From NCBI GenBank assembly GCA_013360445.1, contig JABWBP010000109.1, forward strand, positions 1 to 34,331: a stretch of 34,331 nucleotides of DNA. The letters run 5' to 3'. Numbering within the stretch: position 1 is the first letter of the stretch; each line of letters begins with the position of its first letter. Under the pieces are notes generated by a model. It did no database searches. It worked only from the letters and a program-made list of their open reading frames with translations, and was not told the origin of the DNA. Shown piece by piece: positions 24,329 to 31,669 of the stretch. Both the position numbers and the translations under genes were made by a program. The stretch is from Calditrichaceae bacterium (GTDB lineage Bacteria > Calditrichota > Calditrichia > RBG-13-44-9 > J075).

Positions 24329-25666
24329 TTACTCTTCGGTCTCCGTGCTGTCCTCCGCCGCCGGGGTTACTTTTTTGATCTCTTCCATCTTGATCTCTTC
24401 TTTCTTCTCTAACTTGCGAATGATGCGGTCCAGGTAGGTGGCGATGGTCTGGTGCTCCACCGCGGAGTTCTTTTTCAGCACGTTGGACATCAGCCCCACC
24501 AGGTAGGTGCGCCCGGAGGGATGCTCCACAATGGCCACGGAGTTCATCACGTTTTCCGCGTTGCCGCGGTACTGCCCGCACTCGTAGCCCTCTTCCGGTT
24601 TGCAGCGGTAGAGGCTGCCGGATTTGTAATACACCGCGGCGCTGTCCAGCGCCGGGGCGGCGGCGTAGCGAATGCGCCGGGCGGTCATGTACAGCAGCCG
24701 CTTGATCTCCAAGCTCGACCACTCATCCACCAATTTTCCCCGCTCCAGGGCGATCAAATACTTCAGGAACCCTAACGGGGTGGCGGTGCTGCGCTCCCCG
24801 GGCACGATCTTTTTTCCGGTGGCGGTAAAAAAACTCCCTAATTTGAATTCGTTTTCCCCGATGCCGGCCGCCCGCAGGGGATCGTTCACCACTGCAACCG
24901 CTAACATTCGCAGGGAATCTTTGGGCGTTTTATCGAAAAATTGCTGCTCCTGCTCCGCGCTGGGGGGATAATTTCCCCCGAATTTGCGCAGCAGCATCGC
25001 CTCTTTCCACACCACGCTGGCCGCGGCGTTGGAACTGGCGGAGAGCATGTGGTCCACCCATTCGTAGAGGGTAAACGTGTCGCCTACTTTTACCGCCCGG
25101 GAGACGAAGGCTTGATTCTCCCGGTTATACACCGGCACCTGGTGGTGGTTGGGGATCACCCAGCGATCTGCCGTAACCGTGCGGGTGCGCAGCAGCAGGC
25201 GGCGCTGCTCGGTAAATTCCGGGAAGAGCCGCTGTAATTCCGCGAACAACCCCGCGGCAATGGCTAACTTGCCCACGCTGCCGGGGGAAAACTGCCGCTC
25301 CGCCTGCCGCCCGGCAAAACGCAGCTTTTGGCCGGGGGTAATCGCCAGCGCCGCCAGGGAGTAACTTTCATGGCGATTTGGGAACAGCGCCTCCACCTGC
25401 TTTTGGAACTCCGGATCCGCCGGGGGCAGAACCGCCAGGCTGTCGCCCCGGGCATTTTGCAGGTTGAGTTTGATATCGGAAATGGAGCGCTGCCCGCCGT
25501 AGGGCGGTTTGGTTCCCCGCAATTGGTCTTCCATCACCAGGCTCAACCGTTCCAGGCGGCGGATGCCGGTAACGTTGTAGCCGTCGATGGGGTAACTGAA
25601 GAGCGCCTCAACCAGCAGGAGGATAAGGGGAAACCAGATCAAGAGAATTAGAACGCGACGATTCAT
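24329..25666 (-). CDS. Membrane-anchored serine hydrolase, class A beta-lactamase-like
   Basis: 445 residues from ATG 25666, chosen over an upstream ATG because AAAGGTGA precedes it and the N-terminal helix (residues about 4-22) then begins correctly. The catalytic domain has the penicilloyl-serine transferase motifs in order: SVGK (Ser130, Lys133), SSN (Ser211, Asn213) and KSG (348-350). It is larger than class A beta-lactamases (about 290 residues), with an added N-terminal region (25-110) and an acidic Lys/Glu-rich C-terminal tail. No classic Glu166-type omega-loop motif could be confirmed, so a peptidase or esterase role in the periplasm is as likely as beta-lactam resistance. Confidence 0.75.
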   Translation of the reverse strand: MNRRVLILLIWFPLILLLVEALFSYPIDGYNVTGIRRLERLSLVMEDQLRGTKPPYGGQRSISDIKLNLQNARGDSLAVLPPADPEFQKQVEALFPNRHESYSLAALAITPGQKLRFAGRQAERQFSPGSVGKLAIAAGLFAELQRLFPEFTEQRRLLLRTRTVTADRWVIPNHHQVPVYNRENQAFVSRAVKVGDTFTLYEWVDHMLSASSNAAASVVWKEAMLLRKFGGNYPPSAEQEQQFFDKTPKDSLRMLAVAVVNDPLRAAGIGENEFKLGSFFTATGKKIVPGERSTATPLGFLKYLIALERGKLVDEWSSLEIKRLLYMTARRIRYAAAPALDSAAVYYKSGSLYRCKPEEGYECGQYRGNAENVMNSVAIVEHPSGRTYLVGLMSNVLKKNSAVEHQTIATYLDRIIRKLEKKEEIKMEEIKKVTPAAEDSTETEE

Positions 25667-25812
25667 GCCAATCACCTTTCCGTTCGATGCCAATTCTTTT
25701 TGAGCACCGCTAAAGATACAAAAAATAACCGCTGCCTGCTATGCCGGGAATATTGATTCTTTAAAAAAATGCAGTAAGTTGACATCAATGCGGCCCGATC
25801 AAATAAGATCAG

Positions 25813-25917
25813 AGGAGGATGAGCATGTTTTACTGCCGGAGTTTATTCAGCTTGGTAATTATGCTGGCAGTGCAAAATTTGCTACCCCTCCCCCAATCTG
25901 GCAAGAAAATTAAATAA
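25813..25917 (+). CDS. Possible 30-residue small protein
   Basis: ATG 25825 is preceded by a perfect AGGAGG at 25813-25818 with 6-nt spacing and encodes 30 residues ending at TAA 25915-25917. The product begins FYCRSLFSLVIMLAVQNLL, a short hydrophobic helix like a signal peptide or membrane peptide. TTGACA (25779-25784) and TAAGAT (25804-25809) upstream may be promoter elements with a long spacer. It may equally be the 5' remnant of a lost exported gene. Confidence 0.35.
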   Translation, partial: RRMSMFYCRSLFSLVIMLAVQNLLPLPQSGKKIK

Positions 25918-25921
25918 CCTG

Positions 25922-25950
25922 TTGATAATTAAATCATAGTAAGATATATT
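25922..25950 (+). promoter_or_regulatory. Predicted sigma70-type promoter
   Basis: TTGATA (25922-25927) and TATATT (25945-25950) are spaced by exactly 17 nt, a good match to the vegetative consensus. The predicted start of transcription lies about 36 nt before the ATG at 25994. Confidence 0.45.
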
Positions 25951-25993
25951 TATGCCGCTTTCTCGTAGCATCAACAATGCGGAGGAAAGGATA

Positions 25994-26152
25994 ATGGGAC
26001 AGAGGCTGGTGGTTGGTCTTTTTCAAGGTTGGATTGATATTCTTTGCGAATGTCGTTCTGAGAATATGAAAATGCTATCATATCCCCCGCACCGCGCCCC
26101 AAAGGGCGCCATTAAGGCTGTTCTGGAAAACACTCTCCCAAATGCTTTCTAA
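25994..26152 (+). CDS. Possible 52-residue small protein
   Basis: ATG 25994 follows GGAGGAAAGG (25981-25990) and encodes 52 residues (starting GQRLVVGLFQGWIDIL). It has no recognised domain, two cysteines, and a Pro-rich middle overlapping a GGCGCC-type hairpin. A promoter-like sequence lies just upstream. The codon pattern is not convincing on its own, so this is a weak call supported mainly by its start signals. The rest of the 25667-26432 stretch shows no other gene. Confidence 0.3.
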   Translation: MGQRLVVGLFQGWIDILCECRSENMKMLSYPPHRAPKGAIKAVLENTLPNAF

Positions 26153-26432
26153 TAAAAAATATTATGATTTCAGTCAACAGGGTTTAAGCGGATAATTGTA
26201 GATTACCCTTTCTTCATACAATTTAGTGGAAGCAGGATACGTTTGAATGCCAATGAATGAGCGACTAAAAACCCAAAGGAGGTGATGGATTGATATAGCA
26301 GAGTGATAATGGAAAGATAAGGAATTTGTTTGGATGGGAGGCCAATGGCTGAGGAAGGCGCTTTAAATGGTTGAAGTAGTTGTTTAAAGTAATTTTTGTA
26401 AGGCCCATATAATCAATCAAGAGGAGATTGAA

Positions 26433-27059
26433 ATGAAAAAGTTGATGGTTCTGTTTGTGATTCTGGTGGTTGCGTTTGCCCTGCCGACGATGGCGCAAAC
26501 CTGGCTTGGCCCGGTCGTCGGCGTAAACCTGGCCAATGTGAGCGTTGAAGAAGACGAAGAAGGCGTGGATTACGGGATGCTCACCGGTTTTGCCTTCGGC
26601 GGGGTTGCCTCGTTCGGCCTGAGTGAAATGATGAGTCTGCAACTCGAGCCGACCTATATGCAAAAAGGGTCGAATATTGAGATCGAAGGCTTTGGGGATG
26701 CCAAGCTTAAACTCGCTTATATTGATATCCCCGTGCTGCTGAAGATCGCTTTCGGGCAGTCCAATGTTAAACCCTACGCGTTGGTCGGCGGGAATATCGG
26801 TTTCCTGATGAGCGCTAAATTAGAAGACGAAGATGTGAAGGATGACGCCGAAAGCCTCGATTACGGCCTCAACTTCGGCGCCGGGGTAAGCATCCCCATG
26901 GGAACCAACAATTTCTTCATCGAAGCGCAGTATGCTTTAGGCCTTGCCGATATCACCAAACCGATTGAAGTTACCGGTGCTGACGACATCGATACTTCGG
27001 ACAAAAACACCGGCATCCAGATCAAAGCCGGGATCATGTTCCCGCTCGGCGGCCAGTAA
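26433..27059 (+). CDS. Outer-membrane beta-barrel protein (PorT-like)
   Basis: 208 residues. The signal peptide is clear (about 1-21, ending PTMAQ). The mature protein is a small beta-barrel of the outer-membrane beta-barrel/PorT type, with alternating hydrophobic strands (MMSLQLEPTYMQKG, LAYIDIPVLLKIAFG, VKPYALVGGNIGF) and a strand near the end (IQIKAGIMFPLGG). Loops are rich in Asp and Glu. GAGGAG precedes the ATG and TATAAT lies at 26408-26413, so it probably has its own promoter. A strong terminator follows. No enzyme role is apparent; it is likely a structural or adhesion-type surface protein. Confidence 0.8.
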   Translation: MKKLMVLFVILVVAFALPTMAQTWLGPVVGVNLANVSVEEDEEGVDYGMLTGFAFGGVASFGLSEMMSLQLEPTYMQKGSNIEIEGFGDAKLKLAYIDIPVLLKIAFGQSNVKPYALVGGNIGFLMSAKLEDEDVKDDAESLDYGLNFGAGVSIPMGTNNFFIEAQYALGLADITKPIEVTGADDIDTSDKNTGIQIKAGIMFPLGGQ

Positions 27060-27110
27060 GCCAATCCGTTCTCTTCTCGAATCGAGAGAGACGCAATTTC
27101 TTCCGAAACA

Positions 27111-27144
27111 AAAGGCACAACCATTGGTTGTGCCTTTTGCTTCT
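27111..27144 (+). terminator. Rho-independent terminator after the barrel gene
   Basis: A perfect 12-bp stem, AAAGGCACAACC and its complement, with a 3-nt loop, is followed by a T-rich tail (TTTTGCTTCTT). It lies about 50 nt after the stop of the 26433 gene. Confidence 0.75.
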
Positions 27145-27264
27145 TAATCCTTGATGGTGGGAGATTTTGAAGCCACAACCAGAAGATGAGCGCTGCGCTA
27201 TAGCTATAATTTGGGCGTAAAAAGTGACTAATGTCTGAATGTCCAAACTTCAAAGGAGACAGAA

Positions 27265-27942
27265 ATGAAAAAGCCCGTGACGATGGTATGTGTTCTGGCC
27301 GTATTATTTTTGTTTAATTTGGGATATAGCCAGGATAATGACGACAATTTCGATGTAGGTTCGAAGGCTTTGTTGTTCCAATTCAGCGGTTTTAGCTCTC
27401 TAAACGCCGATGAATATTTGGGCGGCATAGGGGGTAAGTTTTATATGTCGCCTACCATGGCCGTGCGAGCTGGTTTACAATTCGCAAGTGACAAAGAAAC
27501 TGATCCATTCAACCCTACTCCAAATACTACCGAAACTGGCAAAGATGGCGAAGAAACAGCCACAACTCTTGGAATTAATGCTGCCGTCGAGATACACATG
27601 GGAGCTAAACGGGTAAGTCCCTATGTGGGGGTAGGGATTCTATATAGAACTCGATCAACGGAGAGGAAAACCAAGGTAACAGACCCCACTCCGCAAACAA
27701 CTATAAAGAATGAAGATGGATATACTGAAATAGGATTTGCCGGCCTGGTGGGTGCGGAATTCTTCCTCTACAAAAAGATGATCAGTCTTGCGGCAGAATA
27801 CCAACTGGGATATGGGAAACGTTCATTTAAGGATCTGGAAGTAACTTCAGCCAGTACAACAATCACCATAAAACAAGGCTCAGGAAGTTCGTTAGGAATA
27901 AATTCTGCGGGAGTATTAACATTGGCAATTTACTTTCCGTAG
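27265..27942 (+). CDS. Outer-membrane beta-barrel protein
   Basis: 225 residues with a signal peptide (about 1-22, ending GYSQ) and a beta-rich mature part with a clear strand pattern (GGKFYMSPTMAVRAGLQF, RVSPYVGVGILYRTR, MISLAAEYQLGYGKR). It closes in LTLAIYFP, a typical barrel C-terminus. Loops are Thr/Lys/Asp-rich. AAAGGAG precedes the ATG. It is followed by a terminator-like hairpin shared with the convergent gene. It is similar in design to, but not a copy of, the preceding barrel gene; codon use is more A/T-rich than the neighbours, so a different history is possible. Confidence 0.75.
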   Translation: MKKPVTMVCVLAVLFLFNLGYSQDNDDNFDVGSKALLFQFSGFSSLNADEYLGGIGGKFYMSPTMAVRAGLQFASDKETDPFNPTPNTTETGKDGEETATTLGINAAVEIHMGAKRVSPYVGVGILYRTRSTERKTKVTDPTPQTTIKNEDGYTEIGFAGLVGAEFFLYKKMISLAAEYQLGYGKRSFKDLEVTSASTTITIKQGSGSSLGINSAGVLTLAIYFP

Positions 27943-27975
27943 TTTTTGAATAAAGTATTACCGATCCTGAAAATA

Positions 27976-28023
27976 CAAAGGGCTGCAGATAACGAGTAAT
28001 TCACTCATGTCGGCAGCCCTTTG
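27976..28023. terminator. Bidirectional terminator hairpin
   Basis: A perfect 11-bp stem, CAAAGGGCTGC (27976-27986) and its complement (28013-28023), sits between the convergent barrel genes. A 26-nt loop separates the arms. Confidence 0.6.
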
Positions 28024-28087
28024 CACTTTTGGAGCGATTGTATTCGCGGTATCGCTGTGTTCAAGTAATTGACCAGCTCAAAGCAGA

Positions 28088-28615
28088 TTAAAACCCGTAT
28101 CCTAACCGCAGACCGATATAATTCGCGTCGGAAATGATCATATAGAACGCCGAAGCATCCAGCGGGCCGAATTCCACCCCCACCGTGGGGGCAAAGCTGA
28201 ATTCGGTCGAGGAGTCATCACTTTCCCCTCCCCCGGGCGATTTGGTTGTTACCTTAAAATTATGAAACCCCAACTGCCCCGCGAGATAGAGCTTGGGCAT
28301 CGGCAATACATAAAATCGCACCCCGGCAAGAATGGGAATGGCGCTGTAATCATATTCAACGTTTCCCGCGGGTGTTTGAAAATCCTTTCCGCCAAAGATC
28401 ATATATCCCGCGTGGGCAGACAGGTTGATTGCCGGCATGAGGGTGAACATGGCAAACGCGGTTAAGCCGTAACCGGTGCCGGCGACATCGCCGAAATCGC
28501 CCTGGGGCATGGCCAGGTTCCCTTCCACGCCAAATTTCAGCCCCGGCAGCGCATACACGGATTGATACAGACTCATACCCGCCAGAATCAACAGAACCAT
28601 CAGTAACCTTTTCAT
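28088..28615 (-). CDS. Small outer-membrane beta-barrel protein
   Basis: 175 residues with a signal peptide (about 1-22, ending VYA). The mature protein has alternating strands (LKFGVEGNLAMPQGDFG, INLSAHAGYMIFGG, PKLYLAGQLGFHNFKV) and ends IGLRLGYGF, with the terminal Phe common in outer-membrane barrels. ACGGAGGAT precedes the ATG on the minus strand. It is convergent with the 27265 gene. Function unknown; placement beside two other barrels suggests a cluster of surface proteins. Confidence 0.75.
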   Translation of the reverse strand: MKRLLMVLLILAGMSLYQSVYALPGLKFGVEGNLAMPQGDFGDVAGTGYGLTAFAMFTLMPAINLSAHAGYMIFGGKDFQTPAGNVEYDYSAIPILAGVRFYVLPMPKLYLAGQLGFHNFKVTTKSPGGGESDDSSTEFSFAPTVGVEFGPLDASAFYMIISDANYIGLRLGYGF

Positions 28616-28996
28616 GAATAGATCCTCCGTAATGGGTTTGGTAAGGTTATGGAATTAGATGGGGAAATCGCATCTCGCTTGAAATACCGGTCTTTCTGTC
28701 GCTTTAATCTCTTCTCCGCCAGGGATGGTCATAGACTCCTTCGGAGATACCCTGGAAATGCTGAATATAGTCTCCGGGGCATGAAAACTGCAAAAGTATT
28801 TTCAGGAATTCCCAAAAACTTTTTTCCGGCTGCGCCGCAAACTCAATATCGGCAGAATTGCCATACATTCGCCAATCAGCATTCCTGCATTGGCCAGGGG
28901 TTGATCCCTCTCACGAAAACCCTCCCGGGAAATTCGAGCACCTAAAGCCCGAAGGAATTCATCCGAAATTTCCAGCTATTCAATTTTTAATGGATG

Positions 28997-29152
28997 GTTA
29001 CTATTCAGCCACAGAGACCACAGAGGTCACAGAGGAAGATTTGGGGGTATCCACCACTTCGTGGAGAGCATTTAGAGCCTTATATCCCTGTAGATTTTTT
29101 TTATGTCTCTGTGCTCTCTGTGGCCTCTGTGGCAAAACGCCTGAATAGTGAC
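28997..29152. mobile_element. MITE H, copy 2, with 8-bp target duplication
   Basis: 156 bp with terminal inverted repeats (GTTACTATTCAG and CTGAATAGTGAC, one mismatch) flanked by perfect direct repeats AATGGATG at 28989-28996 and 29153-29160. The interior contains CCACAGAG-type palindromes and the shared GTATCCACCACTTCGTGGAG core. The rest of the 28616-28996 gap shows nothing recognisable. Confidence 0.85.
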
Positions 29153-29183
29153 AATGGATGAAACTTTTTACGGGAGAAAAACG

Positions 29184-29387
29184 ATGCAACGTCCTGATTT
29201 CATTACCGACGAGCACCTGGGGGTTTTGGCCGCTCAGGAGGAAACTCTGCTCGGGAATCTTTTTAGCGCCGTTCCCCTGCTGCTGAAATGTTTCCCGGAG
29301 CTGACCGCCCCCCAGGCGCAGGAAGTGCTGCGCTACTGGTGGTGCAGTATGAAAACGCTTGCACAAGATACGGTTCTGGCGAGTTGA
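29184..29387 (+). CDS. Small hypothetical protein, 67 residues
   Basis: Begins at ATG 29184 after ACGGGAG. The 67-residue product (starting QRPDFITDEHLGVLAAQEE) is mostly helical, with a Cys in each half (LLLKCFPEL, YWWCSMKT) and no signal or membrane segment. The copy of MITE H lies just upstream, so its promoter may have been altered. An upstream in-frame ATG at 29154 is embedded in the MITE target duplication and is less likely. No family is recognised. Confidence 0.5.
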   Translation: MQRPDFITDEHLGVLAAQEETLLGNLFSAVPLLLKCFPELTAPQAQEVLRYWWCSMKTLAQDTVLAS

Positions 29388-29413
29388 GAAGTGGGAAGTT
29401 TGAAGCGACCGGG

Positions 29414-29446
29414 AGACCTCAAAGGTTTTGGAAACCTTTGAGGTCT
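29414..29446. terminator. 15-bp hairpin between convergent genes
   Basis: A perfect 15-bp stem, AGACCTCAAAGGTTT and its complement, encloses a 3-nt loop (TGG). It sits in the 64-nt gap between convergent coding ends and could terminate both. It has no long U tract, so it may instead be a dispersed palindrome. Confidence 0.5.
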
Positions 29447-29451
29447 GAACC

Positions 29452-30648
29452 CTATTGAAAAAGCGCGGAGACAATTTTATAGCTTCCGAAATACATCCCG
29501 ATGGCGCCCCCCAGGCTGGAGAAAATAAAGACCAGCAACACTCTCAGGAGTTTGTTCTGCCACCATTTCTTGAACTTTCCCACGTCCTCGCGCACGGTTT
29601 GAAATTCTTTTACCATCGGCGGCCGCAGGTAGGCCTGCACCAGCGCCGCCACGTACCCCACCCCGATGGCCGGGCTGAGGGTGGTGATCGGCGCTCCTAA
29701 CAGTGCGGAGAGAACCGTAACCGGGTGCCCCCAGGCCAGCAGCGTCCCCAGCGCGCTGGGAAGCCCGGTGGCGAGTATCCAGAAAAAGATACTATGGCCG
29801 GCGGTGTCGATTCCCCGGGTCCAGCCGATGTAAAAAATCGATCCCAACACCAGCGCCGGAATGCTCCACCCGATCCATTTCCAGGCCGGGGAGGCCGGGG
29901 GAATCTGCTCGATTTCCCGCAAATCCCGGTGCTGGTTTTCAGCGAGCGCTTTGCTGATGCCTTCTAAATGCCCCGCCCCTACCACGGCGACGATTTTTTC
30001 GCCCTCCGCCGCTTTGATTTTCTGCGCCAGGTAAGCATCCCGCTCGTCGATCAGCACGGTTTTCAATACCGGCATGGCTTTGCCCAACTCGGCGATCAGC
30101 TCCGAGAGCATATCCTTGCGGCGCAGCTCGCTCAATTTTTCTTCGGAAATTTCCTGCTTTTCGAATATTCCCGCCAGGCCGATGGCCAGCAGCTCCATCT
30201 TCTTCCAGAAGGAGAGCAGGTGCCAGGCCCGCCGCAGGGTAACGCGAATGTCGCGGTCGCACAGGGCGATGGGGATATTCTGCTCTGCGGCCACTTTGGT
30301 GGCTTCTAACAATTCCACCCCGGGCATTACGCCTAACTGGTCGCCTAATTTTTTCTGATACGAGGCTAACAGCAGGTTAATGATCAAGGTGCTGAGCTGC
30401 TTCTGGCGTATGATCGCGCGCAGGTCCAGCGACTCCCAGCGGTTCTGTTCGGAAAGGCTTTTGTGGCGCTGGGCGTCCAATTCCACGCACACGCAATCGG
30501 GGCGTTCATTGGTGATGACTTCCCGCACCAACTCCGCGGATTGCCGGGATACGTGAGCGGTTCCCACTAAAATAAATTCCCGCCCCTCTTTTTCGAGTAT
30601 CCGAACTTCTTCGGGGTAATTTCTATTCAAAGATTTTTCCTCTTCCAT
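29452..30648 (-). CDS. TraB-family membrane protein
   Basis: 398 residues. The N-terminal half (about 10-230) fits the TraB/GumN-like fold: LVGTAHVSRQSAELV (His of GTAH), CVCVELDAQRH, and late VAVVGAGHLEGI. The C-terminal part (about 255-398) has four or so membrane helices (WIGWSIPALVLGSIFYIG onward). Family members are thought to be metal-dependent proteases or peptidase-like regulators; a related protein is involved in pheromone shutdown in enterococci. There is no export signal. The start has only a weak ribosome site, and the gene is alone on its transcript by spacing. Confidence 0.85.
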   Translation of the reverse strand: MEEEKSLNRNYPEEVRILEKEGREFILVGTAHVSRQSAELVREVITNERPDCVCVELDAQRHKSLSEQNRWESLDLRAIIRQKQLSTLIINLLLASYQKKLGDQLGVMPGVELLEATKVAAEQNIPIALCDRDIRVTLRRAWHLLSFWKKMELLAIGLAGIFEKQEISEEKLSELRRKDMLSELIAELGKAMPVLKTVLIDERDAYLAQKIKAAEGEKIVAVVGAGHLEGISKALAENQHRDLREIEQIPPASPAWKWIGWSIPALVLGSIFYIGWTRGIDTAGHSIFFWILATGLPSALGTLLAWGHPVTVLSALLGAPITTLSPAIGVGYVAALVQAYLRPPMVKEFQTVREDVGKFKKWWQNKLLRVLLVFIFSSLGGAIGMYFGSYKIVSALFQ

Positions 30649-30660
30649 ATATGCTTATTT

Positions 30661-30849
30661 TTCCGTATTCCCTGTTACGCAGGTAAGTGTGCGCTTAAAC
30701 GTGGCCGGAAACAGAGTTTCCACGATTATTGCGTTCCAAAACAGGAGATTTGGAACGAGTTGGTTGCTGAGTTTTGCGCTTTCATCTCAACCACGATTAA
30801 GCGCATACTTACCGTTACGCAATACGCAATACGTATTCCGTATTTCGTA
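30661..30849. repeat. 7-nt tandem array split by MITE D
   Basis: Units TTCCGTA, TTCCCTG and TTACGCA (30661-30681) continue after the insertion as TTACGCA, ATACGCA, ATACGTA, TTCCGTA and TTTCGTA (30815-30849), keeping a 7-nt period. The array lies upstream of the TraB gene. Confidence 0.75.
30682..30813. mobile_element. MITE D with 8-bp target duplication
   Basis: 132 bp. Its ends are inverted repeats matching 21 of 23 nt (core GGTAAGT, TGCGCTTAA, CGTGG). It is flanked by perfect direct repeats GTTACGCA (30674-30681 and 30814-30821). It has no coding content and has inserted into a 7-nt tandem array. It is unrelated in end sequence to MITE H. Confidence 0.9.
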
Positions 30850-30871
30850 TCTCCCGCGCCTTGTTCGCCGG

Positions 30872-31660
30872 CTACAAGCAGGCAATCTTCCCACCGTCCA
30901 CCGCCAGGCTTACCCCGTTGATGTAGGAGGCCGCCGGGGAGGCTAAAAATGCGATTGCGGCGGCGATTTCTTCCGGGTTGCCGAAGCGCCCGGCGGGAAT
31001 TTCCGCCAGCAATTCCGCTTCGATCTCCGGGGCGGTTTTTCCGGATTTCCGCGCCCGGTCTTCGATGATCGCCTGCAGCCGCCCGGTTTTGGTGGTTCCC
31101 GGCAGCACGTTATTCACCGTGATCCCAAAAGATCCCAATTCCCGGGAAAGGGTTTTGGACCAGCTCGCCACCGCCCCGCGGATGGTGTTGGAAACTCCCA
31201 GGTCCAGGATCGGCTGCTTTACCGAGGTGGAGATGACGTTGACGATCCGGCCATATCCCTCCGCTTTCATCCCCGGGACCAGCGCCTGCGCCAGAACCTG
31301 GTTGCAGAGCAGGTGCATGGAGAATGCTTTCAGGAACGCCTGCGGTTCAGCCCGGCTAGCGTAACCGGGAGGAGGGCCGCCGGTGTTGTTCACCAGAACG
31401 TGAACCGGGGGATTTTGAGCCATGAAGCGCTCCGCTTTTTCCCGGAGCGCCTCGGGATCGTTGAAATCCGCGCAAATGTAGTCGTGGCGCTGGCCGCGGC
31501 CGGCGGGGAGTTCTTCGCGCACCCGGCGCAGCGCCGCTTCATCGCGCGCCAGCAGGATTACCCGGGCGCCCAATTGCGCCAACTGCACCGCCGCTGCATG
31601 GCCGATGCCCCGGGTGCTGCCGCAGACGAAGGCGTTTTTTTGGTCTAAGCTTATTTCCAT
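30872..31660 (-). CDS. SDR-family protein with altered catalytic residues
   Basis: 262 residues, a classical short-chain dehydrogenase by fold: cofactor loop GSTRGIG (14-20), NNTGGP (91-96) and a C-terminal NGVSLAVDGG. The active-site stretch reads ISTS (144-147) then GVSNTIRGAV. Ser157 and Arg161 occupy the usual Tyr and Lys of YxxxK, so standard catalysis is doubtful. It begins 9 nt after the kynA stop on the same strand and is probably co-transcribed and functionally linked. The same signature (GVSNTIRGAV) may belong to a known divergent SDR subgroup; I cannot name its reaction. Confidence 0.85.
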   Translation of the reverse strand: MEISLDQKNAFVCGSTRGIGHAAAVQLAQLGARVILLARDEAALRRVREELPAGRGQRHDYICADFNDPEALREKAERFMAQNPPVHVLVNNTGGPPPGYASRAEPQAFLKAFSMHLLCNQVLAQALVPGMKAEGYGRIVNVISTSVKQPILDLGVSNTIRGAVASWSKTLSRELGSFGITVNNVLPGTTKTGRLQAIIEDRARKSGKTAPEIEAELLAEIPAGRFGNPEEIAAAIAFLASPAASYINGVSLAVDGGKIACL

Positions 31661-31669
31661 GACGACAAT

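Noticed and set aside
26275-26290. Possible 16S rRNA 3' end on the minus strand
   Set aside because: Only about 12 bases match the 16S tail, and the preceding bases do not resemble 16S rRNA.
26265-26663. 132-residue minus-strand open frame over the first barrel gene
   Set aside because: It overlaps a well-supported signal-peptide barrel gene on the other strand and has no start signals.
28649-28945. 98-residue open frame in the gap before MITE H
   Set aside because: No ribosome site, domain or codon pattern supports it; the region reads as non-coding.
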